Notes under the pieces: model-generated | Database searches by the model: none | The model's input: only the letters and a program-made list of their open reading frames with translations | Told to the model about the DNA's origin: nothing | Made by a program: the position numbers and the translations under genes | Shown here: piece after piece, positions 6,748 through 15,068 of the stretch | How the letters are laid out: every line of letters starts with the position of its first letter | How positions within the stretch are numbered: position 1 is the first letter of the stretch | Assembly (NCBI GenBank): GCA_019695295.1 | Contig: JAIBAH010000042.1 | Coordinates: forward strand, 1-33,709 | DNA: 33,709 nucleotides | Reading direction: 5' to 3' | From: Bacteroidia bacterium | Lineage (GTDB): Bacteria > Bacteroidota > Bacteroidia > J057

Positions 6748-9700
6748 TTATTCTATCATGAGTTTTAGCTCATATTTTTTTTCTCCGGTACGAAGGGAAA
6801 CCAGATAGATTCCTTTTGATACCGCCGGAATCCTGACCATAATACGGTTTTCGCCCGGTGCTGTTTCCAGCACTCCCGACTGAATCACTTTAGACTGAAT
6901 GTCTCTGATAGTATATTCTGCGTTTTCTGCTGCTTCTGAAGAGAAGAGAAAAAGCATTTCTCCCTGATTCGGATTAGGATAAATTCCAAAACCGGTTTTA
7001 TCCGTAATTTCTTCCAGTGAAACCGCATTCTGAACGGTAATCCATATTGAATCTGTATCCTGACATCCATTTACATCGGTCACTGTGACATAAAAAAGAT
7101 GCGCTCCCAATCCGGTTTGAGCAGTATTTACCGTCAGTGAAGCCTGTGTCCAGCCATTATTCCACAAATAACTACTAAATCCGCCTCCGGTATTAAGCGA
7201 AATGCTACTATTCAGGTTTACCGTTGTGTCATTTCCTATAAATACTACAGGCAAAGGATTCACTACAACCGGAATATCCGTAGTGAGTGTACCGCAACTA
7301 TTGGTAATATTACAGGCATATACGCCCGATTGTGTAACCCCTGCATTATTGATATTAAACGAAGGAGTCGTATTCCCTGTCGGAGTATTATTCACTAACC
7401 ACTGATAGCTAAAGGGTGCACTACCGGCTGCATTCGCTGTCATCTGAACAGACTCTCCCTGACACAGTACCGAATCGGTAATCGTAATCATACCACTGGA
7501 AGGTTGCGCAAACACAGTAATGCTTTGAGATAAAGTATCAGCCCCGTTACCATTGGTTGCAATCAGGGAGAGCACAAAATTCCCTGAACTACTAAACCCA
7601 AATTCAGGATTTTGGGAAGTGGTACTGGTTCCGTTCAGGAAAGAAACGCCGGAAGCGGGAGAAATATACCAGGAATAAGTCTGAGCATATGAGGAAAGAT
7701 TTTGAACAGTTAGCGTATCATTCAGGCAAATTGCATTCAGGGACGAAAATGCAGGATTAGGTAAAGTGCTGACCGATATATCATCCAGCGCAAGGTCTCC
7801 TGTATATCCATTTCCGGTGGTCCCTCTGAAACGAATTACAATCTGCTCTTCTTCCCAGTTGCTTAAATTCACTACTTTGTTCAGCCATTGATTTCCCTGA
7901 TCTCCGGATATTTCCGTCAAAGGAGAAGCCTGCCATCCGTCGTTTCCAAGCACTTCCACATTCAGTGTCCCGATTGTCCCGCCGTAGGCATGATACCAGA
8001 AATCCAGCTCCGGCTGATTGCTGCCCCTCATATCAAAGCATACGGATTGCAAATCGGCTGTTTTGAAACGACAGCCGGAACCGTCCGTACTGGAAGTTTC
8101 CAGATAAACATATTTTCCGCTTCCGGTTGTATGATCAAAATCAGGGCCGGTACTTCCTGTTCCGGTTGCCCCGCTCAGCGTGCGCCAGTCAATGCTATCC
8201 CCAAACATTTCAGGGGTATTCATCAGATTATACCATCCGGAACTGAGGTTACAGTCCACTTCTGAGCATCCCCACGAGGTAGCACAGTTTGTAAATCCAT
8301 CGAAATTCTGAGTGTAATTCATCAGCACAGACTGAGAAGGATAAATAATCACCATAACCTGCATCGTATCATTATTCAGAAAAGCATCACCCGGAGCAGC
8401 TACCCATACTTTTAAATTATAGGTACCGGCAACCGAAAACAAAATACTATCACTAAAAGTAATCCATTCTTCATCCGCAGAGGATAAAATTCCGGAAAAA
8501 GTCGTTTGGTGAATTATGCCATTATCTATCTGATAATACAGGGGAAAACCCGTTAAATCATTGATTCCCACATTTTGGATTTTGGCTTTCAGGGGGCGGT
8601 TTACGGAAGCGAAACAATCCGGGAAATAACCGTTTTCATAAGGAGACACCTGAATAAGTCCGGCATTTACCGCAACACAGCCTGTATCTCCGGGCACCCA
8701 TTTCCAGGCAATAGTCCGGCGGCTGAGGGCATTATCCGGGCCATAAGCCTGAACCCCGAACCATTCCCCTTCCACAGTATTGGCATTGCGGATTTTAGCA
8801 TGCGAACTTACCGAAAAAGCAATACTATCCATATACTTTTGCCCCAGATGGGTAATCCTGTAGCCGGTAGCATTTGGAACAGGGTCCCAGTCAAGCATCA
8901 GAGAATCCCCGCAAGACCAGATTCTGCCTACATTCTCAGGTACTTCCATTATACTGAAAGCCTCAGGAGAAATACTTTGTTTTGTGCCGCTTATCACCCT
9001 TACTTTAGCCCTGCCAGTCTGCGCATAGGGTACCGTCCATTTATAGTTGTTGCTTGCCGGCTGTAACCCCGATACAATCGGTTGCCATGAACTTCCGTTA
9101 TCAGTGGAATACTCCAGCGAAATAGAATTATTGTTCCCGTAATTATCCCACCGGACAATTTCCTCCTCCCCTGCCACAAAATGCTCTCTTCCAATAGGGT
9201 AAGTGAGCGTAATTTCATCATAAAGGAATTCATACACAAGATAAAATTTCTGTGGTCCCTGCGGTACGAGTGCCCCGTTTACGGTAAGAATATAATTTCC
9301 GGCTGCCGGATTGGCGAGCGTAATTTGCTCTGTATTATTCAGGGAGTCAACCCCTCTGTAAGCGGGATTATCCAGGCTATCAGGATGAGGGGCAATATTA
9401 AGTACCCAGGGATTGAATGTAGTCCCTCCCGGGGTCATCATGGAAAGATTCAGGTTATTGACGAGTGCCTTTGCTGCATTTGTAACCGCCTCATAGTCAT
9501 GCCAGTAAAGCAAAGTCCTTACTTCTTTTACATTGGCAGGAACCGAAAGGGTAAACTGACGGGCTCCGTTATTGCTCACGCTGTCCTCCCAGTATTGACT
9601 GGCCATGATGGAATTGTAGGCCCGGCGCACATTGATTCTTCCAAACCCCGTTTTAAAATCAGGGCCGGGGTTATACATATCATCCGCAGTATTTAGCATA

Positions 9701-11052
9701 AATCCCTTAATCAGCGCAGAAGGAGGAGTATTTCCATTATGATTATTTTTCCATACCTGATATAACTGAGCCATCATGCCTGCGGCTTTTGGAGAAGAAT
9801 AAGAAGTACCTTCAATGCCCTCAATACACAAATCCGGTTTTATCCTTCCGTCAAAAGCCGGCCCCACACTCCCGAAACTGAGGGAATCATAAGGAGTGGT
9901 ATTACAAATTGCCATGAGGTTTTTGGCCTGCTTTGCCCCTCCGGTAATATTTGCCCAGCCACTGATTCCATTATAGGTTCCATAATTGCAGGTATCGCCG
10001 CCTACATTTCCGGAAGAATAGAAATGCATCATCTGAGGCTGTAGCCTCATTTGCTGGTCATGATCCCTTGCTGAAGCCCAGTACCCCCCACTCACTCCCC
10101 AGCCGTATGAATGACTTGCCATCCTTACATCCGCAGTATCATATACCGTCCATGTATCATCATTTAAGGACATAATGCTGGCACCGAAAGCATTGGAACG
10201 ATACTTGGGATTATAATTTCCGGCTCCTCCCGCATTCATACTGCACCCGGTTTTATGGCCGGAAACCGAATTGCCGGTAGTTTGTTCATCTAACCTGCCC
10301 TGAAAATCTATGCTCAGGGTATCTACGATTCCGCCTTCTTCTATCGCAAGCACAACGCCGGTTCCATCATAATTCATACCGTTTATACCGGAGGAAAGAT
10401 AGTTGGCGCGGCCTACAGTATTCCGGTAGGTGAGTTCATTGGTCTGAGGTGGAGCAGGAAGGCTGATAAATGCGATGTATGGTAGGGCTGCAATTTCTTT
10501 CCATTTATCCGGTAAAATCTCCAGTACTATCTGATTTTTTCGCCCGGACTTACTGAGAATTCTGGCACCTTTTTCGGATAAAGCATTTTCAGCCCATACG
10601 AAGTCCAGCCCCGGGAAAATATCTGCTTCTATACGGAGATATCCCTCTTCTGAATAGGCATAGGGCGGAATCTGATTTTGAGACAGTGCAGCGGAAAGTT
10701 TGTATTCCGGCAGAATTTCTGAAATCATCATTCCCTCAAACTGAGTTAGCGTCTCTTCTGAAACCTTATCAGACATCGAAATATACCACGAATAATCGGG
10801 AAGATAGAATAAAAATTCAATACCGGATTTTTTCATTTCATTACGGGTAAGCTCATCCGGAATAGATACTGACTGCATCAGTACATACCTTTTTCCTTCC
10901 ACGAGGGGTGTTCGCTCCAGAACCTCCTTAAAAGGCTTTACCTGAGGAGTATAGGTAGCGGAAGCAAGATATAGCTTTTGCCCCTGCTGTGAAAAACCCT
11001 GAAAACAAATCATTGCAATCATCCAAAAAAGAGTCCACTTTTGTCCAAGCAT
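6748..11052 (-). CDS. T9SS-exported subtilase-family (S8) multidomain protein
   Basis: A 1434-residue protein if started at the ATG at 11052. That start gives a clean signal peptide (MLGQKWTLFWMIAMICFQGFS). The frame opens further upstream at 11151, but that codon lies inside a promoter-like TACTTTTG, so the longer form is unlikely. After a prodomain (about 25-200), the S8 domain (about 205-485) shows His266 in GHKTG, oxyanion Asn349 in SSGN, and Ser417 in GTSYSSPKAAG. The usual catalytic Asp before GG appears to be Glu239 (IEEGG). Beta-sandwich modules follow: a P-domain-like region (about 490-620), a MAM-like region (about 914-1100) ending in LALDDISVS, and PKD or Ig-like repeats (about 1100-1345). 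The last 75 residues are a T9SS sorting tail (IYPNPNQGE, then GIYLVSLRTG). It is probably a surface or secreted protease, with activity uncertain because of the Glu. Confidence 0.9.
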   Translation of the reverse strand: MLGQKWTLFWMIAMICFQGFSQQGQKLYLASATYTPQVKPFKEVLERTPLVEGKRYVLMQSVSIPDELTRNEMKKSGIEFLFYLPDYSWYISMSDKVSEETLTQFEGMMISEILPEYKLSAALSQNQIPPYAYSEEGYLRIEADIFPGLDFVWAENALSEKGARILSKSGRKNQIVLEILPDKWKEIAALPYIAFISLPAPPQTNELTYRNTVGRANYLSSGINGMNYDGTGVVLAIEEGGIVDTLSIDFQGRLDEQTTGNSVSGHKTGCSMNAGGAGNYNPKYRSNAFGASIMSLNDDTWTVYDTADVRMASHSYGWGVSGGYWASARDHDQQMRLQPQMMHFYSSGNVGGDTCNYGTYNGISGWANITGGAKQAKNLMAICNTTPYDSLSFGSVGPAFDGRIKPDLCIEGIEGTSYSSPKAAGMMAQLYQVWKNNHNGNTPPSALIKGFMLNTADDMYNPGPDFKTGFGRINVRRAYNSIMASQYWEDSVSNNGARQFTLSVPANVKEVRTLLYWHDYEAVTNAAKALVNNLNLSMMTPGGTTFNPWVLNIAPHPDSLDNPAYRGVDSLNNTEQITLANPAAGNYILTVNGALVPQGPQKFYLVYEFLYDEITLTYPIGREHFVAGEEEIVRWDNYGNNNSISLEYSTDNGSSWQPIVSGLQPASNNYKWTVPYAQTGRAKVRVISGTKQSISPEAFSIMEVPENVGRIWSCGDSLMLDWDPVPNATGYRITHLGQKYMDSIAFSVSSHAKIRNANTVEGEWFGVQAYGPDNALSRRTIAWKWVPGDTGCVAVNAGLIQVSPYENGYFPDCFASVNRPLKAKIQNVGINDLTGFPLYYQIDNGIIHQTTFSGILSSADEEWITFSDSILFSVAGTYNLKVWVAAPGDAFLNNDTMQVMVIIYPSQSVLMNYTQNFDGFTNCATSWGCSEVDCNLSSGWYNLMNTPEMFGDSIDWRTLSGATGTGSTGPDFDHTTGSGKYVYLETSSTDGSGCRFKTADLQSVCFDMRGSNQPELDFWYHAYGGTIGTLNVEVLGNDGWQASPLTEISGDQGNQWLNKVVNLSNWEEEQIVIRFRGTTGNGYTGDLALDDISVSTLPNPAFSSLNAICLNDTLTVQNLSSYAQTYSWYISPASGVSFLNGTSTTSQNPEFGFSSSGNFVLSLIATNGNGADTLSQSITVFAQPSSGMITITDSVLCQGESVQMTANAAGSAPFSYQWLVNNTPTGNTTPSFNINNAGVTQSGVYACNITNSCGTLTTDIPVVVNPLPVVFIGNDTTVNLNSSISLNTGGGFSSYLWNNGWTQASLTVNTAQTGLGAHLFYVTVTDVNGCQDTDSIWITVQNAVSLEEITDKTGFGIYPNPNQGEMLFLFSSEAAENAEYTIRDIQSKVIQSGVLETAPGENRIMVRIPAVSKGIYLVSLRTGEKKYELKLMIE

Positions 11053-11148
11053 AAAAGATAAATTGTTAAAATGCACCTTGTAGAGAATCCATATATCCGA
11101 AAATTTACTAAAAAACAAACCGTTTTCGGGTTCCGGTTCTATCTGCGA

Positions 11149-11156
11149 CAAAAGTA
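11149..11156 (-). promoter_or_regulatory. Probable -7 element for the subtilase gene
   Basis: TACTTTTG on the minus strand matches TAnnTTTG and lies 96 bases before the ATG at 11052. It overlaps the upstream in-frame ATG at 11151, arguing against that longer start. Confidence 0.5.
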
Positions 11157-11157
11157 C

Positions 11158-11191
11158 AAAAAAAAACAGACTTCCCTGACCGGGAAATCTG
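11158..11191 (-). terminator. Terminator of the PP2C phosphatase gene
   Basis: On the minus strand, CAGATTTCCC pairs with GGGAAGTCTG (one mismatch) around a 5-base loop at 11167-11191 and is followed by nine T residues (11166-11158). It is 43 bases after the stop at 11235 and directly abuts the next promoter. Confidence 0.85.
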
Positions 11192-11234
11192 CTGTAAATA
11201 TATCTCGTATCCGCTTAGGATTAAAAACAACTCT

Positions 11235-13049
11235 TTACTTGGGTTTTACGGGTTCAGCGGGAGAGACCGGTTTTACCTTGTCTGCAGGTATATTGGATGG
11301 AGACACCTGAACGGGAGGCTTTGCAGAAGTAGCTGAGCCAGCAGGTTTATCCGTAGTTTTGGGTGTAGTTGTAGAAGTACTACCACCGGGTTTTACGGTA
11401 GCCGTTGTTGAACTCGTCGTCCCTCCGGGACTAGTCGCCGGCTTTGTTGTCGTTTTAGGGGTCGGAGTTTTGGATTTAGGGTTTCCGTCCGCTTTCTCAT
11501 CGGCTTTACCTTTATCCGTAGGTTCAGGTACATTAATCACAGATCTTTTGCGGATTTCTGCTTCTTTTCTAAAAACCCTTGCCATCAGACTATCGGCTTT
11601 TTCATGCTCCTGCATAGTTTCCGCTGCCGATTTTGCTTGATTTACCACTCCTTTGGCTTCATTACATCTTTCGACCTTTTCGCACTGCGCAACTTTATCC
11701 AGCGCACTTGCATAGTACTTTTCAAAATTTTTATTGGCTGCACCCGGTCCGTCTATGAAATACCATAATATTCCCAGTAAAGTGATTAACAAAATACCCA
11801 GTAAAATACCCCATAAAATCCATGCTTTACTTTTGGCAGGCTCTGCAACGGGGATTTTCACCTCAGGAGCGGCAAGTTCCGGATTGGGTATAGGAGGAAC
11901 TTCAATAACCGGTTTTTCCGGCGAAATCAAATTCCGGGTTAAAGGCACTTCCTCCAAATTTTTAACGGGAGGAACCTCCTCCATTATTCCGGAGTCCTGG
12001 GTATTTATCTTTTCTGTCACTACTTCAGGTACGACAATCTCCTCAGCCACAGGGTCTTCTACTATCATTTGCAGGGGAGTAGTGATCTCCTGAGCTTCCG
12101 GATGATTTACCTCTACAACGGGAGTATCGTGAATTGCAGTAGTGGTAAGCTCAGCAGGCTCCATAACCTGAGGCTCAGCGGTAGAGATATCGGGCTCCGA
12201 ACCCTCAACAGGAATCAGAAGCTCCGGTTTGTTTCCGGATTCACTTCCGGCGTCAGCGATAAAAAAGTCGCCTATCTGAATAAGATATGCAGAATAATTA
12301 TCCCTTGATTGAACCTGACAAGCCATTTCCATATGCTTAACCCGGGTATCCTGATTCAGATTATCCTGAAAAAGTGCATTCAATGCATCCTGAATCCAGG
12401 TTTCTGTAACCCCGTCAGAGCACAAAAGAAACTCATCTCCCTTTTGAATCTCCTCCCATGGAATAAAATGATATTCAATACGGGTAGGGCTTGAGCCTCC
12501 CTGCACTGCACGTAAAATCACATTTTTTTGTGGGTGCTTTTCAGCCTCTTCACTGGTAATTTCCCCGGATTTTATCAGTTCATTTACCAAAGAATGATCC
12601 TGAGTCTGATACAAAAGCTGCCCGTCACGGTAATGATACACCCGGCTGTCACCTGCCCAAGCTATATTGGCACCTGCGGCATCAAAATACAAAAGCGTAA
12701 GCGTACTTGCCATTCCTTTTGTTTCGGGATTGTTCTGAATAAACAAATCCATTGCATTTTCCACCCACTCCAGCCCCTTCTGCAGATACGCTGCTGTCAA
12801 AGGAGAAGACGCAGGAGGATTATTGGAAAAATACAGCGGAAAATTAGTACAAATCAACTGAGAAGCGATTTCTCCCTTATTTGCACCTCCCACTCCATCA
12901 CACACGAGATATAAATTCCCAATCAGGGGAATTTTTGCTTTCAGATTTTCTGTACGCGTATCTCCCTCCAGAAAAGGATATACACTATCTTCGTTATTGG
13001 CTCTCTTACCGGTTTTACTAAATCCTCTGACCGATTGAATATTATACAT
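11235..13049 (-). CDS. Membrane-anchored PP2C-type Ser/Thr protein phosphatase
   Basis: A 604-residue protein. Residues 1-262 are a PP2C (PPM) domain that removes phosphate from Ser/Thr using two metal ions. Metal and motif residues are visible: E20-D21 in RANNEDSVY, D51-G in CDGVGG, GMASTLT (112-118), WAGDSRVY, D211-G in LCSDGVTE, and D250-N251. Residues 263-405 are an acidic, Pro- and Val-rich linker. Residues 408-431 form one transmembrane helix (ILWGILLGILLITLLGILWY). Residues 440-502 form an extracytoplasmic helical segment with two cysteines (C456, C462). The tail (503-604) is a low-complexity Lys/Thr/Pro/Gly/Ser region. The catalytic domain faces the cytoplasm. PP2C genes usually sit near Ser/Thr kinase or FHA genes; none is in this window. 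Single-gene unit with its own terminator. Confidence 0.92.
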   Translation of the reverse strand: MYNIQSVRGFSKTGKRANNEDSVYPFLEGDTRTENLKAKIPLIGNLYLVCDGVGGANKGEIASQLICTNFPLYFSNNPPASSPLTAAYLQKGLEWVENAMDLFIQNNPETKGMASTLTLLYFDAAGANIAWAGDSRVYHYRDGQLLYQTQDHSLVNELIKSGEITSEEAEKHPQKNVILRAVQGGSSPTRIEYHFIPWEEIQKGDEFLLCSDGVTETWIQDALNALFQDNLNQDTRVKHMEMACQVQSRDNYSAYLIQIGDFFIADAGSESGNKPELLIPVEGSEPDISTAEPQVMEPAELTTTAIHDTPVVEVNHPEAQEITTPLQMIVEDPVAEEIVVPEVVTEKINTQDSGIMEEVPPVKNLEEVPLTRNLISPEKPVIEVPPIPNPELAAPEVKIPVAEPAKSKAWILWGILLGILLITLLGILWYFIDGPGAANKNFEKYYASALDKVAQCEKVERCNEAKGVVNQAKSAAETMQEHEKADSLMARVFRKEAEIRKRSVINVPEPTDKGKADEKADGNPKSKTPTPKTTTKPATSPGGTTSSTTATVKPGGSTSTTTPKTTDKPAGSATSAKPPVQVSPSNIPADKVKPVSPAEPVKPK

Positions 13050-13110
13050 AGTTACTTAATTATTTATTTATCTGATAACCTACACTATCAAATCTGATTC
13101 CACTTTAAAT

Positions 13111-13118
13111 CAAAATTA
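13111..13118 (-). promoter_or_regulatory. Probable -7 element for the PP2C gene
   Basis: TAATTTTG on the minus strand lies 62 bases before the ATG at 13049. The 13050-13335 gap is AT-rich and otherwise shows only a short TTTGC/GCAAA inverted repeat at 13201-13215. Confidence 0.45.
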
Positions 13119-13335
13119 ACATAAAAGTACAAAAAAAAATGATTCCTGCAATATTTCTGCTTTTTTTATCTGTTTTTTAAACTAAAATATCCTGCTGCGT
13201 TTGCTCAATGCAAATATTATTTTCCCATTACGGGAGTATGAAATTACGATTCCTAAAAATATTTTACTAAAATAAACAACTTAATACAATTATTTTTCGT
13301 AAAATATACTAAATTTATTATCATTTTCAATACTT

Positions 13336-13560
13336 ATGCATTTACTTACACCAGCACAGCAAGATGTTTTCTTTTATTACAACCGGAATCGAATCATGAT
13401 GAGAATCACCGATTTTCATATAAAAGAATTAATCCGGGAGATTGAATCCATGAGCGAAACACAGTACCTGAAATCCCGCTTTGCCCTTCCAAGAGAGGCA
13501 ATGCTCATGGTCTTGCGGCAGGTGCTCGATACGGCAAAGCAGGATATTGTAAACCCATGA
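13336..13560 (+). CDS. Small hypothetical protein
   Basis: A frame of 74 residues from the ATG at 13336, or 54 residues if the later ATG at 13396 (MMRITDFHIKELI) is used. I do not recognise it. It is mostly helical and amphipathic (FHIKELIREIESMS, then EAMLMVLRQVLDTAKQD) with no signal peptide or membrane segment, so it is probably a small cytoplasmic, perhaps oligomeric, protein. Evidence that it is real: its base composition and codon use match the neighbouring genes in contrast to the very AT-rich flank, and a perfect 14-bp terminator hairpin lies 31 bases after its stop. A TAAATTTA near-match to the -7 element is at 13310-13317. It is convergent with the ParA-partner gene. Confidence 0.55.
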   Translation: MHLLTPAQQDVFFYYNRNRIMMRITDFHIKELIREIESMSETQYLKSRFALPREAMLMVLRQVLDTAKQDIVNP

Positions 13561-13591
13561 AAAGCGGTGCTTCAGGACCTGAAGCAGACAA

Positions 13592-13625
13592 AAAATGCAA
13601 AAGAGAACAAACTCTTTTGCATTTT
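13592..13625. terminator. Strong bidirectional terminator
   Basis: AAAATGCAAAAGAG at 13592-13605 pairs perfectly with CTCTTTTGCATTTT at 13612-13625 around the loop aacaaa. It serves the small gene ending at 13560 and the convergent gene ending at 13665. Confidence 0.88.
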
Positions 13626-13664
13626 CCAACAGCGAAAAATCCTGTTGATTTTCACCGGAGCGTG

Positions 13665-14096
13665 CTATTCATCCCCCATCATACTGATATCCCAGTACTT
13701 ATCGGTATAGTCCTTGATTGCCTGATTAAAGATATCATTGATAGACAATTTACGATAATGGGCTACATCCCTTACTTTTTCGAGCAGTTCTGTATATAGT
13801 TCGGTATTATAATCAATGGTTTTCATCACTCTTTTCAGAGGAGCAATATCCAGAGAAGGATGTTCTTTTAACCCCTGAGGAAGCGTTTTGGACGGGATTT
13901 TCTTTTTGGTTGTTTCTCTTAGTGGCATCACCTCTCCCAGTGCGACAGCGTCCAGTTCGTCTGCGCCTATATGATCCAGAAAACCCAGTTTTCTTTTCGG
14001 TAACATTTTTCTTTCAATCACGATTTCTTCCACTACATTTTCACGCAGTGCGGCTCCGATTGAGTCCAGAAATCTTTTCTTTATCTTTTTTGCCAT
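13665..14096 (-). CDS. Probable ribbon-helix-helix ParA partner protein
   Basis: A 143-residue basic protein encoded 73 bases downstream of parA on the same strand. The C-terminal part (residues about 91-138) reads as a ribbon-helix-helix DNA-binding fold: a short strand MKTIDYNTEL, helix YTELLEKVRDVAHYRKL, the turn S-I-N-D, then helix IFNQAIKDYTDKY. The N-terminal part is a presumably flexible tail with two copies of FLDxIGA (residues 9-15 and 39-45) spaced 30 residues apart, each followed by an acidic-hydrophobic stretch and a basic cluster. In plasmid partition systems of the ParF-ParG kind, small RHH proteins bind the centromere and use a flexible N-terminal tail to stimulate ParA. The gene order and layout fit that role, but this is inference. 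An antitoxin role is less likely because no toxin gene is adjacent. Confidence 0.65.
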   Translation of the reverse strand: MAKKIKKRFLDSIGAALRENVVEEIVIERKMLPKRKLGFLDHIGADELDAVALGEVMPLRETTKKKIPSKTLPQGLKEHPSLDIAPLKRVMKTIDYNTELYTELLEKVRDVAHYRKLSINDIFNQAIKDYTDKYWDISMMGDE

Positions 14097-14169
14097 TTTT
14101 TAAATAATTCGATATAAAATGTAGTAAAACCCGGCTTCTTTATGCTGTAATTGGTATTTTTTCTAATAA

Positions 14170-14922
14170 TTATGCTTCAGTGAGCCTGCTGATAATTTCT
14201 TTGGTCAATGCTTCATAATCTTCGGCACCGGCAGAGTTGGGAGAATAGTCAAAAATATCTTTCCCCATACTTTGCGCTTCGGGCAGGTTAATATTTGCCC
14301 TGATTTTAGTATTAAAAATCATTTCTCCATACTCCTTTTCCAAAAACTCAATCAGTTCTCTGTGAAGAACGGTACGGCTGTTGTAGCTTGTAGCCAAAAC
14401 ACCCAGAATATCCAGATCCGGATTCATTCTGGTTTTTACCGTTCTGAGAATCTTGACGAACTCTGTCATCCCCTGAATTGCAAGGGGTTCGGGTTGAAGC
14501 ACGATGAGGGCATAATCACTTGCCGTAAGGGCTGATACAGTGAGTGCGCCAAGAGAAGGCGGACAATCTATCAGGATAAAATCATATAAATCCTTGATTT
14601 CCTGAAGTTGTTCCTGAAGAATAAACTCCTTACCTACATCGTTGTTTTTCTCGAATGCTGCCAGATGAACTGAAGAAGGCACAATTTCAACTGATTTTGA
14701 TTGAACGATTGCTTTGGAAATATTATCCTGAAAAACCAGTGTCTGATACAATGTCTTTTCCTGCTTGCCAAGCCCGAGCGAAAAGGTGGCATTTGCCTGA
14801 GGGTCACTGTCAATCACCAACACCTTATACCCTGAAAGGGCAAGTCCGGCTGACAGGTTAATTGCAGTAGTGGTCTTACCCACTCCTCCTTTATGATTTG
14901 CGATTGATATTACAATTCCCAT
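14170..14922 (-). CDS. parA: ParA/Soj-family partition ATPase
   Basis: A 250-residue deviant Walker ATPase. The Walker A is KGGVGKTT (residues 11-18, with signature Lys11), the A' motif is DSDPQAN (38-44) and the Walker B is ILIDCPP (116-122). The Q-x-E-x-x-A segment (QPEPLAIQG, 143-151) is also typical. There is no N-terminal helix-turn-helix, so it is of the short Soj/ParF type. These proteins bind DNA non-specifically as ATP dimers and drive segregation or positioning of a cargo when a partner protein stimulates hydrolysis. Chromosomal Soj is normally followed by parB; here the following gene instead encodes a small RHH-like protein, which makes a chromosome partition role less certain. 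A TATATTTG element lies 104 bases upstream. Confidence 0.93.
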   Translation of the reverse strand: MGIVISIANHKGGVGKTTTAINLSAGLALSGYKVLVIDSDPQANATFSLGLGKQEKTLYQTLVFQDNISKAIVQSKSVEIVPSSVHLAAFEKNNDVGKEFILQEQLQEIKDLYDFILIDCPPSLGALTVSALTASDYALIVLQPEPLAIQGMTEFVKILRTVKTRMNPDLDILGVLATSYNSRTVLHRELIEFLEKEYGEMIFNTKIRANINLPEAQSMGKDIFDYSPNSAGAEDYEALTKEIISRLTEA

Positions 14923-15025
14923 AATGATTAAACAATAAATAATTGATTAATAAACTTTTGATGATTCTGTTTCTGCATTTACCGGTTTTCCCGTCAGGTA
15001 CAGATAAAAAACATTAAACAAGGTA

Positions 15026-15033
15026 CAAATATA
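15026..15033 (-). promoter_or_regulatory. Probable -7 element for the parA unit
   Basis: TATATTTG on the minus strand, 104 bases before the parA ATG and downstream of the thioesterase stop. It suggests parA is transcribed separately from the rhodanese-thioesterase pair. Confidence 0.5.
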
Positions 15034-15068
15034 CGAATATTAGTTTATTCTGTTAAAAAAAGTTTCAG

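Noticed and set aside
9181-9696. Plus-strand frame of 171 residues inside the subtilase gene
   Set aside because: Antisense to a clear multidomain protein, with no recognisable motif.
11053-11151. N-terminal extension of the subtilase gene to the ATG at 11151
   Set aside because: The extension is acidic and lacks a signal peptide, and its first codon lies within a promoter-like TACTTTTG; the ATG at 11052 gives a proper signal peptide.
13429-13629. Minus-strand frame of 66 residues opposite the small gene at 13336
   Set aside because: It runs through the terminator hairpin and has a Cys/His-rich shadow-like composition; the plus-strand frame is better supported.
13665-14096. Toxin-antitoxin reading of the ribbon-helix-helix gene
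   Set aside because: No toxin gene is adjacent on the same strand; the only co-directional neighbour is parA, which fits a partition pair better.
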